A DNA stretch of 64,000 nt from DASYAE01 sp036501535 (GCA_036501535.1 DASYAE010000007.1:1-64000), one strand, 5' to 3'; positions 34,675 through 44,328 are shown, counted from the stretch's first letter. Program-made: numbers and translations. The notes: generated by a model not told the origin, from the letters alone.

Positions 34675-36585
34675 TCAGCCGGTGAAGTACCAGTCCTCCG
34701 GGGTGAAGTCGAACTGCGTCAGGTTCGAGAAGGAGTCGGTCGGTCCGGACAGGGTGTTCTTGAAGGCGTAGACGAAGTCCGGGTTCGGCTGGAACAGCAC
34801 CGGCTGCTGCTGGCCCGCGATCGACGCCTCGGTCTTCACCGCGTCCGCGTTGCTGGAGTAGATCGAGTTGTTGATCGCGGTGTTCAGCGCCGGGATGTTG
34901 GCGTCGCCCATGTCGTAGGAGCCACCCTCGTTCAGGATGTTGTCCGTGGTCGGGTAGATCGATCCGGACCATCCGCCGAAGTCTCCCGCGCCCCACTTCT
35001 GGGAGTTGTCCGGGCTCGAGACGTCGTTCTCGTTGGAGGTGATGTTGTCGAAGGTGTCCGACTTCATGTTCACGCTGACGCCGAGCTGCTTCAGGTTGCC
35101 GACCCAGGACAGGTCCATCAGCTTGATGTTGCTCGGGGTGGTCGAGTAGTACAGCGTGAAGTTGATGTCCTGGCCCGCCTTGATGCCCGCGCCGCACTCG
35201 TCGGCCGCCGTGCCCGGCTTGGTGCAGGTCGTCTTGCCGCCGCTCACGACGTTCCAGCCGTGGTCGGTCAGCAGCTTGGTGGCGTTGGCGATCGAGAACG
35301 GGTACGGGTTGGTCAGCGCGTTGGCCGGGGTGTACGGCGAGGACGGGGCGACGCCGATCGGGCCGTAGGACGGTGCCCCGGCGCCGTCGAACGCGCCCTT
35401 GATCTCGCCCTGCTCGTCCTGGGCCGTGGCGAAGGCCTGCCTGACGTAGAGCTGCTTGATGACGTTGTTGAAGTCGTCGGTCTTGTCGTCGAAGTTGTAG
35501 TACAGATCCTGGAACCCGGCGGAGGGCAGGCCGTAGTAGCCGTAGCCCTTCTTGGCCAGGGTCTTGATCTGCGGCAGGTCGCTGGAGTCGACCAGGCCGC
35601 CGTCCAGCTTGCCGGTCAGCAGGTCGCTGAACTCGGCCGAGTTGCTGGTGTAGGCGAGCTCGTTGATGGTCGTGATGTCCGGCACCGCTCCGCCGGTGTA
35701 GGCGGTGTTCGCGACGAACGTGTCACCCATCGTGGAGCTGTTGTAGGCGCTGATCTTGTACGGGCCGTTGACCTGCTGCCACAGCGGGTTGGTGGCGTAC
35801 GTGGAGACGCTGCTGGACTGCGCGTCCAGGTAGTCCCAGATCACCTTGGCGTCGTTCGGGTTGGTGTTCCAGTCCGAGATGTGCGCGCCGCCGGTGGAGG
35901 AGAGGTTCCAGGTGTTCGAGGGCAGCGGCTGCAGGAAGCCGGCCAGCTCGTACTCGAACGCCCAGCTCGGGTTGTACGCCTTGTCGAACGTCGCCACGAT
36001 CGTCGTCGCGTTCGGGGCGGTCATCGAGGTGATGTTGTCCGGGAACTGGCCCGGGGTGTAGGCGCACGAGTTCGCGGCGCTCTCCTTGACCGCGGCCTTG
36101 AGCACGTCGAAGGCGAAGAGCACGTCCTGGGCGGTGACCGGCGTCCCGTCAGACCACTTCCACCCGCTCTTCAGCGAGATGGTGAAGGTCTTGCCGCCGT
36201 TGGAGACGGCCGGCTTGGCGGTGGCCATCGACTTGGAGTAGTCGACGGTCCAGTTGGTGCCGGTGGGCGCGAAGAAGACCGGCCGCCAGCTGAGGTCCTG
36301 GAACTCGTTGATGGTGAAGACCGAGCAGTCCGCCGTCGGCGTGATCGGCAGGATCCAGTCGGGGCCGGAGCCCGCCGTCTCGGCCCAGTTCAGCGTGCCG
36401 CCCTTGGTGACGGAGCTGGACTGCGCCGGGATCGAGCCGAACGAGTAGTTGGTCGAGATCTTCGGCGTCCCGGTGGACGACGAGCTGCACGCGGACAAGG
36501 CCAGTGCGCCGGCTGCTACGACCGCCCCGACCATGAAGCGACGGGACCGCTTCCTCGGCTCGTATATGCCTTTCGGTTTCTTCAT
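34675..36585 (-). CDS. Peptide-binding lipoprotein (SBP family 5)
   Basis: 636 residues. Signal peptide with a basic start (MKKPKGIYEPRKRSRRF), hydrophobic core and lipobox LSAC; Cys33 is the lipidated residue. Family-5 binding-protein features follow: GGTLNWAETAG, SLKSGWKWSDGTPVTAQDVLFAFD, and a bilobal C-terminal part. Captures peptides or similar solutes for the permeases encoded downstream. Streptomycete relatives include the BldK system that imports a developmental peptide; that role here is only a possibility. First gene of the operon. Confidence 0.9.
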   Translation of the reverse strand: MKKPKGIYEPRKRSRRFMVGAVVAAGALALSACSSSSTGTPKISTNYSFGSIPAQSSSVTKGGTLNWAETAGSGPDWILPITPTADCSVFTINEFQDLSWRPVFFAPTGTNWTVDYSKSMATAKPAVSNGGKTFTISLKSGWKWSDGTPVTAQDVLFAFDVLKAAVKESAANSCAYTPGQFPDNITSMTAPNATTIVATFDKAYNPSWAFEYELAGFLQPLPSNTWNLSSTGGAHISDWNTNPNDAKVIWDYLDAQSSSVSTYATNPLWQQVNGPYKISAYNSSTMGDTFVANTAYTGGAVPDITTINELAYTSNSAEFSDLLTGKLDGGLVDSSDLPQIKTLAKKGYGYYGLPSAGFQDLYYNFDDKTDDFNNVIKQLYVRQAFATAQDEQGEIKGAFDGAGAPSYGPIGVAPSSPYTPANALTNPYPFSIANATKLLTDHGWNVVSGGKTTCTKPGTAADECGAGIKAGQDINFTLYYSTTPSNIKLMDLSWVGNLKQLGVSVNMKSDTFDNITSNENDVSSPDNSQKWGAGDFGGWSGSIYPTTDNILNEGGSYDMGDANIPALNTAINNSIYSSNADAVKTEASIAGQQQPVLFQPNPDFVYAFKNTLSGPTDSFSNLTQFDFTPEDWYFTG

Positions 36586-37224
36586 TCGGGCTCTTAATCC
36601 CCTCGCACACGCGCGCTGCCCGGTGATCGGGTCTGCGTGCTCGTTAGACCGTCACCGCGCTACGACGTCCGCAGCGCGGGTTGCTGCTGCATTGCCCCGC
36701 GGCCGCCTCCCGGATCAGGGCGCGGGGCCGCAGTCGCCGCCCCTCGGCTGGGTGGGCCGTCGGCCGACGTACAAAATAACTTGCGTTGTGCTGCCGATGT
36801 TCTACCGCAGTATCACGGGTTGCGTGCAGGTGATCGCGGTCACGATCACATCAAGAACCGGTGAAGATCGTCACTGTTACCGCTGCATTTCCGGGTGGTC
36901 GCGACCGTGTCCGCCCATGACCATCCACCGCAATGCGACGGCCGGGAACACCGGCGCGGCAATGTGTATCCAAACTGTGATGGACTCGTTCCGGCACTCT
37001 GTCGGCAACCCGGGGGTGTATCGGTCCTGTCGCCGGACCGCCGCGGAGCGGTCGCGGGCGCGGCGCCGGTGCGGACCCGGGGCTTGACATGAACCGGGAT
37101 GCGCCGGGGTACGGCCGGGCGCGGCGCCGGACGGCCACCGCGAAGCAGCGGGCTGCGACGCTCCGGCGATTCGGGCGCGGTCGGCCGAATCGTCCGGGTG
37201 CGGTGCGCCGGTTACCCTGAGGCC
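36586..37224. other. Divergent intergenic region, no gene seen
   Basis: 640 bases between the ABC operon and the geranylgeranyl-reductase-like gene. Frames here are short and lack codon bias. The AT-rich stretch around 36768-36790 (ACAAAATAAC) is the most promoter-like part and reads TTATTTTGT towards the ABC operon. No convincing -35 was found for it. Confidence 0.4.
37213..37218 (+). promoter_or_regulatory. -10 box of GGR-like gene; leaderless
   Basis: TACCCT, 6 nt, then GTG 37225. The spacing predicts a leaderless transcript and fixes the start. Confidence 0.5.
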
Positions 37225-38448
37225 GTGATCACACCTCGCGAATCCGGCCCCGGCGGACACAGTGTCGATGCCGGTGTCGGCGAACACAGCGTCGACGAAT
37301 GCTGGGACGTCGCCGTGGTGGGCGCGGGGCCGGCCGGGTCCTCGGCGGCGCGGGCGGCGGCCGAGGCGGGGGCGCGGGTGGTGCTGCTGGAGAAGGCGGC
37401 GCTGCCCCGGTACAAGACCTGCGGCGGCGGTCTGATCGGGTACTCCCGCCGCGCGCTGCCGCCGGGCTTCGACCTGCCGGTGCGCCAGAGCATCGACGCG
37501 ATCTCCTTCAGCTTCGACGGCGGCCGGCCGCGCACCCGGCGGGACCGGTCCGGCGCGCTGCTCAAGCTGGTCAACCGGGCCGAGTTCGACCACGCGCTGG
37601 CGAAGGCGGCGATCGGGGCGGGCGCCTCGCTGCGGGAGCGCACCTCGGTCGCGGCGGTCGCGCAGGCGCCGGACGGCCTGCCGGTGCTCTCGCTCGGCGA
37701 CGGCTCCCGGATCGCGGCGCGCGCGGTGGTCGGGGCGGACGGCTCGGCCAGCCGGACCGCCCGGTTCGTCGGGGTCCGGTTCGACCGGGTGGACCTGGGC
37801 CTGGAGGCGGAGATCGCGGTGCCGCCGGAGGTGGCCGCGCAGTGGAGCGGCAGGGTCCTGATCGACTGGGGGCCGGTGCCCGGCTCGTACGGCTGGGTCT
37901 TCCCGAAGGGCGACGTGCTGACCGTGGGCGTCATAGCGGCGCGCGGCACCGGCGAGGCGGCCCGCGCCTACTACCGGGCGTTCGTGGAGCGGCTCGGGCT
38001 CGACCGGTTCGAGGCGGTCTCGGACTCCGGCCACCTGACCCGCTGCCGCGCCGCGGACTCGCCGCTCTCCCGCGGCCGGATCCTGGTCGCCGGGGACGCG
38101 GCGGGCCTGCTCGAGCCGTTCACCCGGGAGGGGATCTCGTACGCGCTGCGCTCAGGCGCGATGGCGGGCGCCGCGGCGGCCCGGATCGCGAGGGCCGGCA
38201 CGGCGAAGGAGGCGGAGCGGGCCGCGCAGGCCTACCGCGGCGAGGTGGAGAAGGTGCTCGGGGTCGAGATGGCGGCCGGGGAGAAGCTGCTGTCCGCGTT
38301 CGAGAAGCACCCGCGCTACTTCCAGGCGGCGGTGACCACGATCCCGCAGGCCTGGCAGGCGTTCGCCGGGTTCTGCCGGGGCCAGACCACCTTCGCCGCG
38401 CTGCTCGGCTCGCGCGCCGCCCGGGCCGCGCTGCGCGCCCTTTCCTGA
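37225..38448 (+). CDS. Geranylgeranyl reductase family flavoprotein
   Basis: 407 residues. FAD motif VVGAGPAGSSAARAAAEAG near residue 31, LLEKAALPRYKTCGGG (the PxxKxCGGG signature of the family), VGADGSASRTAR, and GDAAGLLEPFTREGI near 290. Family members reduce isoprenoid double bonds in chlorophyll, menaquinone or archaeal lipid synthesis; in actinomycetes, menaquinone side-chain saturation is a likely role. Start fixed by the leaderless promoter. Followed by otsB after about 130 bases. Confidence 0.85.
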   Translation: MITPRESGPGGHSVDAGVGEHSVDECWDVAVVGAGPAGSSAARAAAEAGARVVLLEKAALPRYKTCGGGLIGYSRRALPPGFDLPVRQSIDAISFSFDGGRPRTRRDRSGALLKLVNRAEFDHALAKAAIGAGASLRERTSVAAVAQAPDGLPVLSLGDGSRIAARAVVGADGSASRTARFVGVRFDRVDLGLEAEIAVPPEVAAQWSGRVLIDWGPVPGSYGWVFPKGDVLTVGVIAARGTGEAARAYYRAFVERLGLDRFEAVSDSGHLTRCRAADSPLSRGRILVAGDAAGLLEPFTREGISYALRSGAMAGAAAARIARAGTAKEAERAAQAYRGEVEKVLGVEMAAGEKLLSAFEKHPRYFQAAVTTIPQAWQAFAGFCRGQTTFAALLGSRAARAALRALS

Positions 38449-38576
38449 GCCGGCCGCCGCGCCGAGTCGGCCGCCGCTCCGGACCTCCGTGCCGAATCGT
38501 TCGGACGGAAGGCTGTGCCGTTCGGATGGATCCGGGAATCCGCCTTGCGCCGGCGCCCCGGAACCGGCAGGTTCGA

Positions 38577-39395
38577 ATGGTGAGCACTGAGCACGCTGAG
38601 ACCGGACGGCTCGCCGCCGCGGCCGCCGCCCGGCTGGCGGACTATGAGTTCTTCTTCGACTTCGACGGGACGCTCTCGGCGATCGTGGCCGATCCGGAGG
38701 CCGCCGGGCCGGTGCCGGGCGCCGCGGACGCGCTGGGGCGGCTGGCCGCGAGGGCCAGGCGGGTCACCGTGGTCTCCGGGCGGCCGGTCGCCTTCCTGGC
38801 CGGGCAGCTCGGCGGCGTGCCCGGCCTGGCGTTCTTCGGCCTGTACGGCCTCGAATACTCCCTGGACGGCGGGGCGACCGTGGCGACGCTGCCCGAGGCG
38901 GCGCCCTACGAAGCGGTGACCCGCGACGTCGTGGCCGAGGCGCGGCAGGCCTTCCCGCAGCTGCTGGTCGAGGACAAGCGGCTGTCCTGCAGCGTGCACT
39001 ACCGCTCGGATCCGGCGCGGGAGGGCGAGGTGGTCGCCTGGGCGGAGCTTCAGGCGGAGAAGCGCGGCCTGCGCCTGCAGCTCGGCCGGCTGGTGGCCGA
39101 GCTCAAGCCGCCGGTCGAGACGGACAAGGGCTCGGTGGTGCTGCGCACCGCGCCGGACGCCGCCGGGGCCTGGTTCTTCGGGGACGACCTCGGCGACCTG
39201 CCGGCGTTCGGCGCGCTGGACCGGCTCGCGGCCGAGCGCCCCGGATTCGCCGCGGTGCGGGTCGCGGTGGCGAACGCGGAGGGGCCGGGCGCCGTGCTGA
39301 GCCGCGAGGCCGACCTGGTGATCGCCCGGCCGGAAGAGGTTCCCGCCATGTTGGCCGCCGTCCTCGGCACGGGCCGTGAGACGCTGAACGGGTGA
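38577..39395 (+). CDS. otsB: Trehalose-6-phosphate phosphatase
   Basis: 272 residues, HAD-IIB phosphatase producing trehalose from trehalose-6-phosphate. Motifs: FFFDFDGTLS (D28 nucleophile, D30 acid/base), VTVVSGRPVAFL, FGLYGLEYS (substrate loop, usually GxHGxE, here Tyr in place of His), PVETDKGSVV (motif III Lys) and FFGDDLGDLPAF (metal Asp). The otsA synthase is not in the window. ATG 38577 or the adjoining GTG 38580 could start it. Its TGA overlaps the next gene's GTG. Confidence 0.88.
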   Translation: MVSTEHAETGRLAAAAAARLADYEFFFDFDGTLSAIVADPEAAGPVPGAADALGRLAARARRVTVVSGRPVAFLAGQLGGVPGLAFFGLYGLEYSLDGGATVATLPEAAPYEAVTRDVVAEARQAFPQLLVEDKRLSCSVHYRSDPAREGEVVAWAELQAEKRGLRLQLGRLVAELKPPVETDKGSVVLRTAPDAAGAWFFGDDLGDLPAFGALDRLAAERPGFAAVRVAVANAEGPGAVLSREADLVIARPEEVPAMLAAVLGTGRETLNG

Positions 39396-39724
39396 AGGAG
39401 CAGCCTCGCACGCGGCCGGTGCCGCTGACGTTCGAACCGGTGGTCCCCGAGCCGGAGAGCCCCCGGTTCTTCGGCCTGGACGAGATCTCCGACCCGGCCG
39501 AGCTGCTGGAACGGGCGACCTCGCTGGCCGACGCGTTCCGGGCGGCGGCGGACCGGGCCGGCGCCTACCAGGCGATCGCCGCGGCCGAGCTGACCGACCC
39601 GCGCCGGTTCGACCGGCTGACCTTCGCGGAGCTGGCCGACCTGATCGGCTGTACGCCGGCGGTGGCCGAGACGCTGGCCGGCCGGGGCCGGCAGATCCTG
39701 GCGGCGGACCGGGAGGAGTACTGA
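39392..39724 (+). CDS. Hypothetical protein coupled to otsB
   Basis: 110 residues, overlapping the otsB stop by 4 nt (GTGA), so probably co-translated. Not recognised. No membrane or signal segment; mostly acidic helices: LLERATSLADAFRAAADRAGAYQ, then TFAELADLIGCTPAVAETLAGRGRQIL, which looks like a helix-turn-helix. It may regulate or bind OtsB, but nothing in the sequence proves it. Confidence 0.65.
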   Translation: MKEQPRTRPVPLTFEPVVPEPESPRFFGLDEISDPAELLERATSLADAFRAAADRAGAYQAIAAAELTDPRRFDRLTFAELADLIGCTPAVAETLAGRGRQILAADREEY

Positions 39725-39897
39725 CCGGGCGCGGCGCGGGTCGGGCGCGCGGTCCGGGCCCGGCGGCCGGGCTTCGGCGTACGGCGCCGAGCGGGTGATA
39801 CTGGGTGGCGCTCCCCCGGCGCCGGGAACCGATCGGCGCGCCCCGCGCATCATCCTGGAAACGCGGGGCAGACCGGGAGCCGATCGCGAGGAGGACC

Positions 39898-41595
39898 GTG
39901 AGCGGCCACGTGACCGCCGTGACGGGCGCGGACCCGTCGACCGCGCAGGCCGCCGACGAGGAGGCGCCGCGGACCGAGACGCAGCCGCCCGAGCGCCGTG
40001 AGCCCGAGCCGCCGCAGCGTCCGCACCGCAGGCGGCGGTGGCCGCACGTGCTCGGCGTCGGGTTCGTCTTCTCCGCGTACACCGCGCTCTACTCCGCTTA
40101 TCTGCTCGGCCTATACGCGGTGCTCCAGCCGGGGCTGGCCGACATGGGCGAGTACGACCAGGCGGTCTCCGGCTACGCGCACTTCATGGGCCCGCACTCG
40201 CCGTTCGTCGGGCTGCCGAGCCTGTCCAGCGCCGGCGCGCTGCAGCTCTCCGACCACTTCGAGCCGCTGATCGCGCTGCTGGCCCCGGGCTACTGGATCC
40301 ACGACGGGCCGCAGACGCTGCTGATCGAGACCGCGATCCTGTGCGCGCTGACGGTCATCCCGCTGTGGTTCTTCACCCGGCGCGCGGCCGGCTGGGACAG
40401 CCGCTTCGGCGTCGCCGCGGCGTACCTGGTGGTGATCGGCTACGGGGTCACCTGGCCGCTGCAGATGGCGATGGAGTTCGAGTTCCACGAGGTGTTCCTG
40501 TTCCTGCCGATCGCGGTGTGGATGATGGAGCGGGCGCAGGCCGGGCGGCTGCGGCAGGCGGCGCTGATCAGCCTGCTGCTGCTCGGGGTCAAGGACGACA
40601 TGGGGCTGGTCGTCGCGGTCTTCGGGGTCTACCTGGCGGCGAAGGGCAAGAGCCTGGGCGACTGGTACCGGTTCGCCCGCGCGGCGGCCCGGGACTGGCG
40701 CCTCCCGCTGCAGGCGGTGCTGCGGGCGGACCGGCTGTGGCTCCTCGCCCTGGTGCCGGTCGGCCTGGGCATGGTCGAGCTGGTCAGCAACGTGCTGATC
40801 CCGCACTTCGGCGGCAGCCCGCAGCGCGACTTCAGCTACACCCAGTTCGGCGCGACGCCGGGCCAGGCGGTCGGCGCGATGTTGGGCGACCCCGGGCGGA
40901 CCCTGGGCACGCTGATCGACGACCACTACAAGATCCAGACGCTGCAGATGCTGCTTTGGCCCGCGCTGGGCTTGTGCGTCTTCTCTCCGCTCTCACTCAT
41001 GGCGGTGCCGCTGCTGCTGGAGCGCTATCTCTCGACGAACACGCTGTACTGGGGCATGCCGCTGCACTACAACGCGTTCATCGTGCCGTTCATCTTCTGC
41101 GGCGGCGTGGACGGCGCGCTGCGGGTGGCCCGCTGGATCACGGAGAACCGGGCGGCCGCGGCGCGCCTGGGCGAGCACGCGCCACGCGCGCGCAGCGTGC
41201 TGATGTGCTGCTTCGCCGCGTACGTGGCGATCTACAGCTGGTCGACCGCGCACCGCTACTACTTCGACGGGATGACCAAGTCCGCGTTCTGGGACACCTC
41301 GACGGCGGAGATCGAGTCGGCGCAGGCCACGGTCGCGCACGTGCCGGCCGGCGTCCTGGTCGCCGCGGCCACCCAGATCGGCCCGCAGCTGCTGGACAAG
41401 GACAAGGTCATCATGTGGTCGGTGCCGGGCGACCGGGGCTATCCGGACACCCCGTGGGTCGTCGCGGACGTCGACCGGCCGTCGTACCCGTTCCCGACGG
41501 TCGCCGACCAGCAGGCGCGGGTCGACGGCGAGATCGCCGACGGCTACAAGGTCGTCTTCGAGGACGACGGCTGGGTCGTGCTGCACAAGGGATAG
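39898..41595 (+). CDS. DUF2079 multi-pass membrane protein
   Basis: About 565 residues: a 65-residue Pro/Glu/Arg-rich cytosolic leader, then about ten helices and a C-terminal extracytoplasmic domain (AIYSWSTAHRYYFDG onward). DUF2079 family patterns: DMGEYDQAVSGYAHF, LSDHFEPLIALLAPGYW, and LQMAMEFEFHEVFLFLP. The Asp/Glu-rich first loop and His in SDHFEP are GT-C-like, so a glycosyltransferase of unknown acceptor is plausible. Start GTG 39898 has GGAGG very close; GTG 39910 is an alternative. Confidence 0.8.
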   Translation: MSGHVTAVTGADPSTAQAADEEAPRTETQPPERREPEPPQRPHRRRRWPHVLGVGFVFSAYTALYSAYLLGLYAVLQPGLADMGEYDQAVSGYAHFMGPHSPFVGLPSLSSAGALQLSDHFEPLIALLAPGYWIHDGPQTLLIETAILCALTVIPLWFFTRRAAGWDSRFGVAAAYLVVIGYGVTWPLQMAMEFEFHEVFLFLPIAVWMMERAQAGRLRQAALISLLLLGVKDDMGLVVAVFGVYLAAKGKSLGDWYRFARAAARDWRLPLQAVLRADRLWLLALVPVGLGMVELVSNVLIPHFGGSPQRDFSYTQFGATPGQAVGAMLGDPGRTLGTLIDDHYKIQTLQMLLWPALGLCVFSPLSLMAVPLLLERYLSTNTLYWGMPLHYNAFIVPFIFCGGVDGALRVARWITENRAAAARLGEHAPRARSVLMCCFAAYVAIYSWSTAHRYYFDGMTKSAFWDTSTAEIESAQATVAHVPAGVLVAAATQIGPQLLDKDKVIMWSVPGDRGYPDTPWVVADVDRPSYPFPTVADQQARVDGEIADGYKVVFEDDGWVVLHKG

Positions 41596-41622
41596 GGCCG
41601 ATCCGCCCGGCGGATCGGCCCT
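41594..41622. terminator. Bidirectional terminator between convergent genes
   Basis: AGGGCCGATCCGC pairs perfectly over 13 bp with a 3-nt loop; the left arm begins within the DUF2079 stop codon. The convergent gene ends at 41631. Confidence 0.65.
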
Positions 41623-41630
41623 CCCCCGGG

Positions 41631-42140
41631 TCAGAGTGCGTTGAGGTGCGCGCCGCGCAGCTCGAGGATCGAGGCGACCTCGGCCAGCGCCCGGGCGGCC
41701 TCCTGGTCCGGCAGGTCGCCGAGTGTGTCGGCGGTGACGCCGGAGACCACGGCGGCGGCGAACTCCGCCTGGCCGATCAGCCCGCGGTCCAGTTCGAGCA
41801 GCCGCGCCGCGCCGGGGCCGCGCAGCTTCTTCCACGCCTTCTTGGGGTCGGGCGGGAACGGCGCGTTGCGCACCCGGTCGGCCGCCGCGGTGTACCGGTC
41901 GGCGCAGCGGCGGGCCGCCTCGGCCGGGACGAGCAGCTCGGGCGGCGGGAACGGCTGTTCCCGGGTCGGCTGCGGCACGTGCAGCCGGCGGTATTCGGCC
42001 GCGGCCGCGGAGAGCGTCTGCGCCGCCTGGGCCAGCAGGCCGGCCACCCGGTCGCGGACGAACAGGTCGTCGCTGCGCAGCCGGCCGGCGTCGCCGTAGA
42101 GGTCGACGCCGACCAGCGGCTCGAACGCGCCGTGCGTCAT
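41631..42140 (-). CDS. Hypothetical protein downstream of SPFH gene
   Basis: 169 residues, not recognised. Helical and soluble, with a Pro-rich middle (VPQPTREQPFPPPELLVP) and a paired-helix C-terminus ending ALAEVASILELRGAHLNAL. It starts 5 nt after the stop of the SPFH gene, so the two form an operon and probably act together. Confidence 0.65.
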   Translation of the reverse strand: MTHGAFEPLVGVDLYGDAGRLRSDDLFVRDRVAGLLAQAAQTLSAAAAEYRRLHVPQPTREQPFPPPELLVPAEAARRCADRYTAAADRVRNAPFPPDPKKAWKKLRGPGAARLLELDRGLIGQAEFAAAVVSGVTADTLGDLPDQEAARALAEVASILELRGAHLNAL

Positions 42141-42144
42141 CGGG

Positions 42145-42993
42145 CTAGCCCTGCTTCGCGCCGTTGCCGAAGCCGACCTGGGTCATGTCGCCGAGCACGC
42201 CGGCCGGCAGCAGGGCGACCTGCAGCGGCTCGCCGACCAGCGCGTTGACCGCCGCGGCCAGGCCCCGGTCGGCCAGCTTGATGGCGAGGTAGGCGCGCAG
42301 CGCCTCGGCCTCGGTCATGCCGAAGGCGCGCAGCGAGAGCAGCTCGCGCATCCGCTCGTCCCGCGGCGCGATCAGCACCTTGACGTCGTTGAGGGTGATG
42401 CCGTAGACGGCCAGGAAGCCCTGCAGGTGCGTGCGCAGCAGCTCGCCGATGTCCTGGATCTTCTCGTTGACCTGCTCCAGCGGGGTGAGCTGGACGATCT
42501 GGTTGACCGCCTGCTCGACCACCGGGCCGGCGTAGGCGTTGATCGCGTCGGAGGTCAGCTGGTGGCCGGCCACCGGCATGTGCTGGACCAGCTTGACCGC
42601 GTCGTCCGGGGTCTCGACGTGGACGTAGTAGTCGACCTCGTAGCTGAGCTCGGCCATCTCGCGGGACAGCGCCATGCCGCGGGCCTGGATCACGCTCTTG
42701 GCCCGGTTGACGTAGATCGCCTCGTACTGCCACGGCGACTGGCCGCCGTAGAAGGCCTTCTGCATCGAGCCGAACAGCGGCTTGTCCGGCGTCTCGAGCT
42801 GGAACTGGCCGGTGCCGTAGACGTTGAGGATGGCGCCGCGGGACTTGAGCACGCAGAAGTGGTTCGACTCGACCGTGATCAGCGAGCCGTTGAGGATGTT
42901 CGGGTCCGGGTAGTGCCAGAGCAGGATGCCGGGTCCCATGGCCTCGCGGCCGTTGGCATCCAGGGTCGAGATGACGTTGCGCATGACGGGCAT
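42145..42993 (-). CDS. SPFH/band-7 domain protein
   Basis: 282 residues. No signal or membrane anchor is evident. SPFH core: ITVESNHFCVLKSRGAILNVYGTGQFQLETPDKP, whose GAIL-VYGTG-YQL-like pattern is typical, followed by long helices (SVIQARGMALSREMAELSYEV and ERMRELLSLRAFGMTEAEAL). Cytosolic SPFH proteins of this type assemble into membrane-associated scaffolds. GGGGGAGGG precedes ATG 42993. In an operon with the 169-residue protein. Confidence 0.75.
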   Translation of the reverse strand: MPVMRNVISTLDANGREAMGPGILLWHYPDPNILNGSLITVESNHFCVLKSRGAILNVYGTGQFQLETPDKPLFGSMQKAFYGGQSPWQYEAIYVNRAKSVIQARGMALSREMAELSYEVDYYVHVETPDDAVKLVQHMPVAGHQLTSDAINAYAGPVVEQAVNQIVQLTPLEQVNEKIQDIGELLRTHLQGFLAVYGITLNDVKVLIAPRDERMRELLSLRAFGMTEAEALRAYLAIKLADRGLAAAVNALVGEPLQVALLPAGVLGDMTQVGFGNGAKQG

Positions 42994-43289
42994 GGAGCCC
43001 TCCCCCTGTGGCGATGGTTGCGGTGCGGTGAGTGCGCCGGATTCGCGGCGGGCGGCGCGGGGGCGCGAAGGCCTGGAGCCGGCCGGCGTGCCGGGGCGCC
43101 GCCGGTGATGAAGCTACAGCAGGTGGACATCCCCGGGGAGGGAAAACGGCGATCAAGTCCGCTCGGGCGTACGAAACCGCCCTTTGGGGCATCGCGGCGC
43201 GCTGCCGTCCACGAGGGGGCAGTGCGGTGGATGCGGTGCGATTCGGGTTCTGCGGTTCGGGCGCCCCTCGGACCGCGCGGCCCTCAGAC

Positions 43290-43784
43290 TCAGACGACCT
43301 GGTGCAGCCAGCGGACCGGAGCGCCGTCGCCGGCCGCGCGGAAGGGCTCGAGCTCGTCGTCCCAGGGCTTGCCGAGCAGCGCCTGCAGCTCGGCATCGAG
43401 GTCGCCGGCGCCGCGGGCGGCGCGCATCATCGCGGCGCGCAGCCGGTCCTCGGGGATCATGATGTCGCCGTGCACGCCGGTGACCGCGTGGAAGACGCCG
43501 AGGTCGGGGGTCGAGCAGTAGCGCTCCCCCTCGGCGCCGGCGGAGGGCTCCTCGGTGACCTCGAACCGCAGCAGCTGCCAGCCGCGCAGGGTGGAGGCCA
43601 GGCGGGTGGCGGTGCCCGGCTCGGCGGACCAGGGCAGCTCGGCGCGCCACGTGGACGGGGCGGCGGGCTGCCGGGCCCAGTCCAGTGTCACCCGCACCCC
43701 GAGCACGCCCGCGACCGCCCACTCGACGTGCGGGCACAGCGCGCGGGGCGCGGAGTGGACGTACAGGACTCCACGAGTAGGCAC
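43290..43784 (-). CDS. DUF3145 domain-containing protein
   Basis: 164 residues, a conserved actinobacterial protein of unknown function. Family landmarks: RGVLYVHSAPRALCPHVEWA at the start, WRAELPWSAEPGTATRLAS, and GDIMIPEDRLRAAM in the C-terminal half, ending DDELEPFRAAG. Cytosolic, no membrane segment. GTG 43784 has AAGGAGACA upstream, which fixes the start. Confidence 0.9.
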   Translation of the reverse strand: MPTRGVLYVHSAPRALCPHVEWAVAGVLGVRVTLDWARQPAAPSTWRAELPWSAEPGTATRLASTLRGWQLLRFEVTEEPSAGAEGERYCSTPDLGVFHAVTGVHGDIMIPEDRLRAAMMRAARGAGDLDAELQALLGKPWDDELEPFRAAGDGAPVRWLHQVV

Positions 43785-44328
43785 GAGGTGTCTCCTTCGG
43801 TCGGCGGTCGGTGGACGAGGTGCGCCTTCCCCAGCGGCCTTGTCCCTCTCTCGCGCCGACGCGGTCCGGTCTGACCGGATCGCCGCCCGCGGACGGTCCG
43901 CAGCGGCGCCTTCTCCTCGCCGCCCCGTCGTCCTGATGGAGCTGTTGTCGTCACGTTATGCAGTTGTCCGGCTCTCTTCCGGCCGCGCGGGGCCGGGTCG
44001 AGCACTGTCCTTCCCACCGGCTGATCCGATGTCACATCACGATCCGGCGGCGGAGCTGCGCCGCAGCGGGTCAGTACTGACTGAATCAGTGAGCGGTATG
44101 TGGTGGACCCTTCGGTTCTCCAGCCTATCGCGCGATCGGCGATCTCCGGTGGGATTACCTATTTCACCATTACCGCAAACTGTTCCAGCTGCTGCCGTGA
44201 CCCTATTGGAGGGACACCGACCGTGTCAGGCGCCCGATCGAGTGAATATGTGACGGTGCATCACCCACTTGTTCAGTCTATCTGCGCAAAAGGCTGAGAA
44301 AACTCGGCGCCGCAATCACCCGGCGGGC
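43785..44328. other. Intergenic region with TCAGT/ACTGA palindrome cluster
   Basis: 545 bases without a convincing gene. TCAGTACTGA (44071-44080) is a perfect palindrome and runs into ACTGAATCAGT (44080-44090), a second one sharing the A. Just before them, GCTGCGCCGCAGC is another palindrome. The area from about 44090 to 44300 is less GC-rich than the rest of the window. This looks like an operator or bent regulatory DNA; which gene it controls is unclear. Confidence 0.35.

Noticed and set aside
37299..38576. Upstream extension of the otsB frame across the GGR-like gene
   Set aside because: The extension lies wholly inside the flavoprotein gene in another frame; OtsB homology begins near 38577.
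44100..44297. 65-codon plus-strand frame in the 545-base gap
   Set aside because: No ribosome site, weak third-position GC, no recognisable domain; probably chance in less GC-rich DNA.
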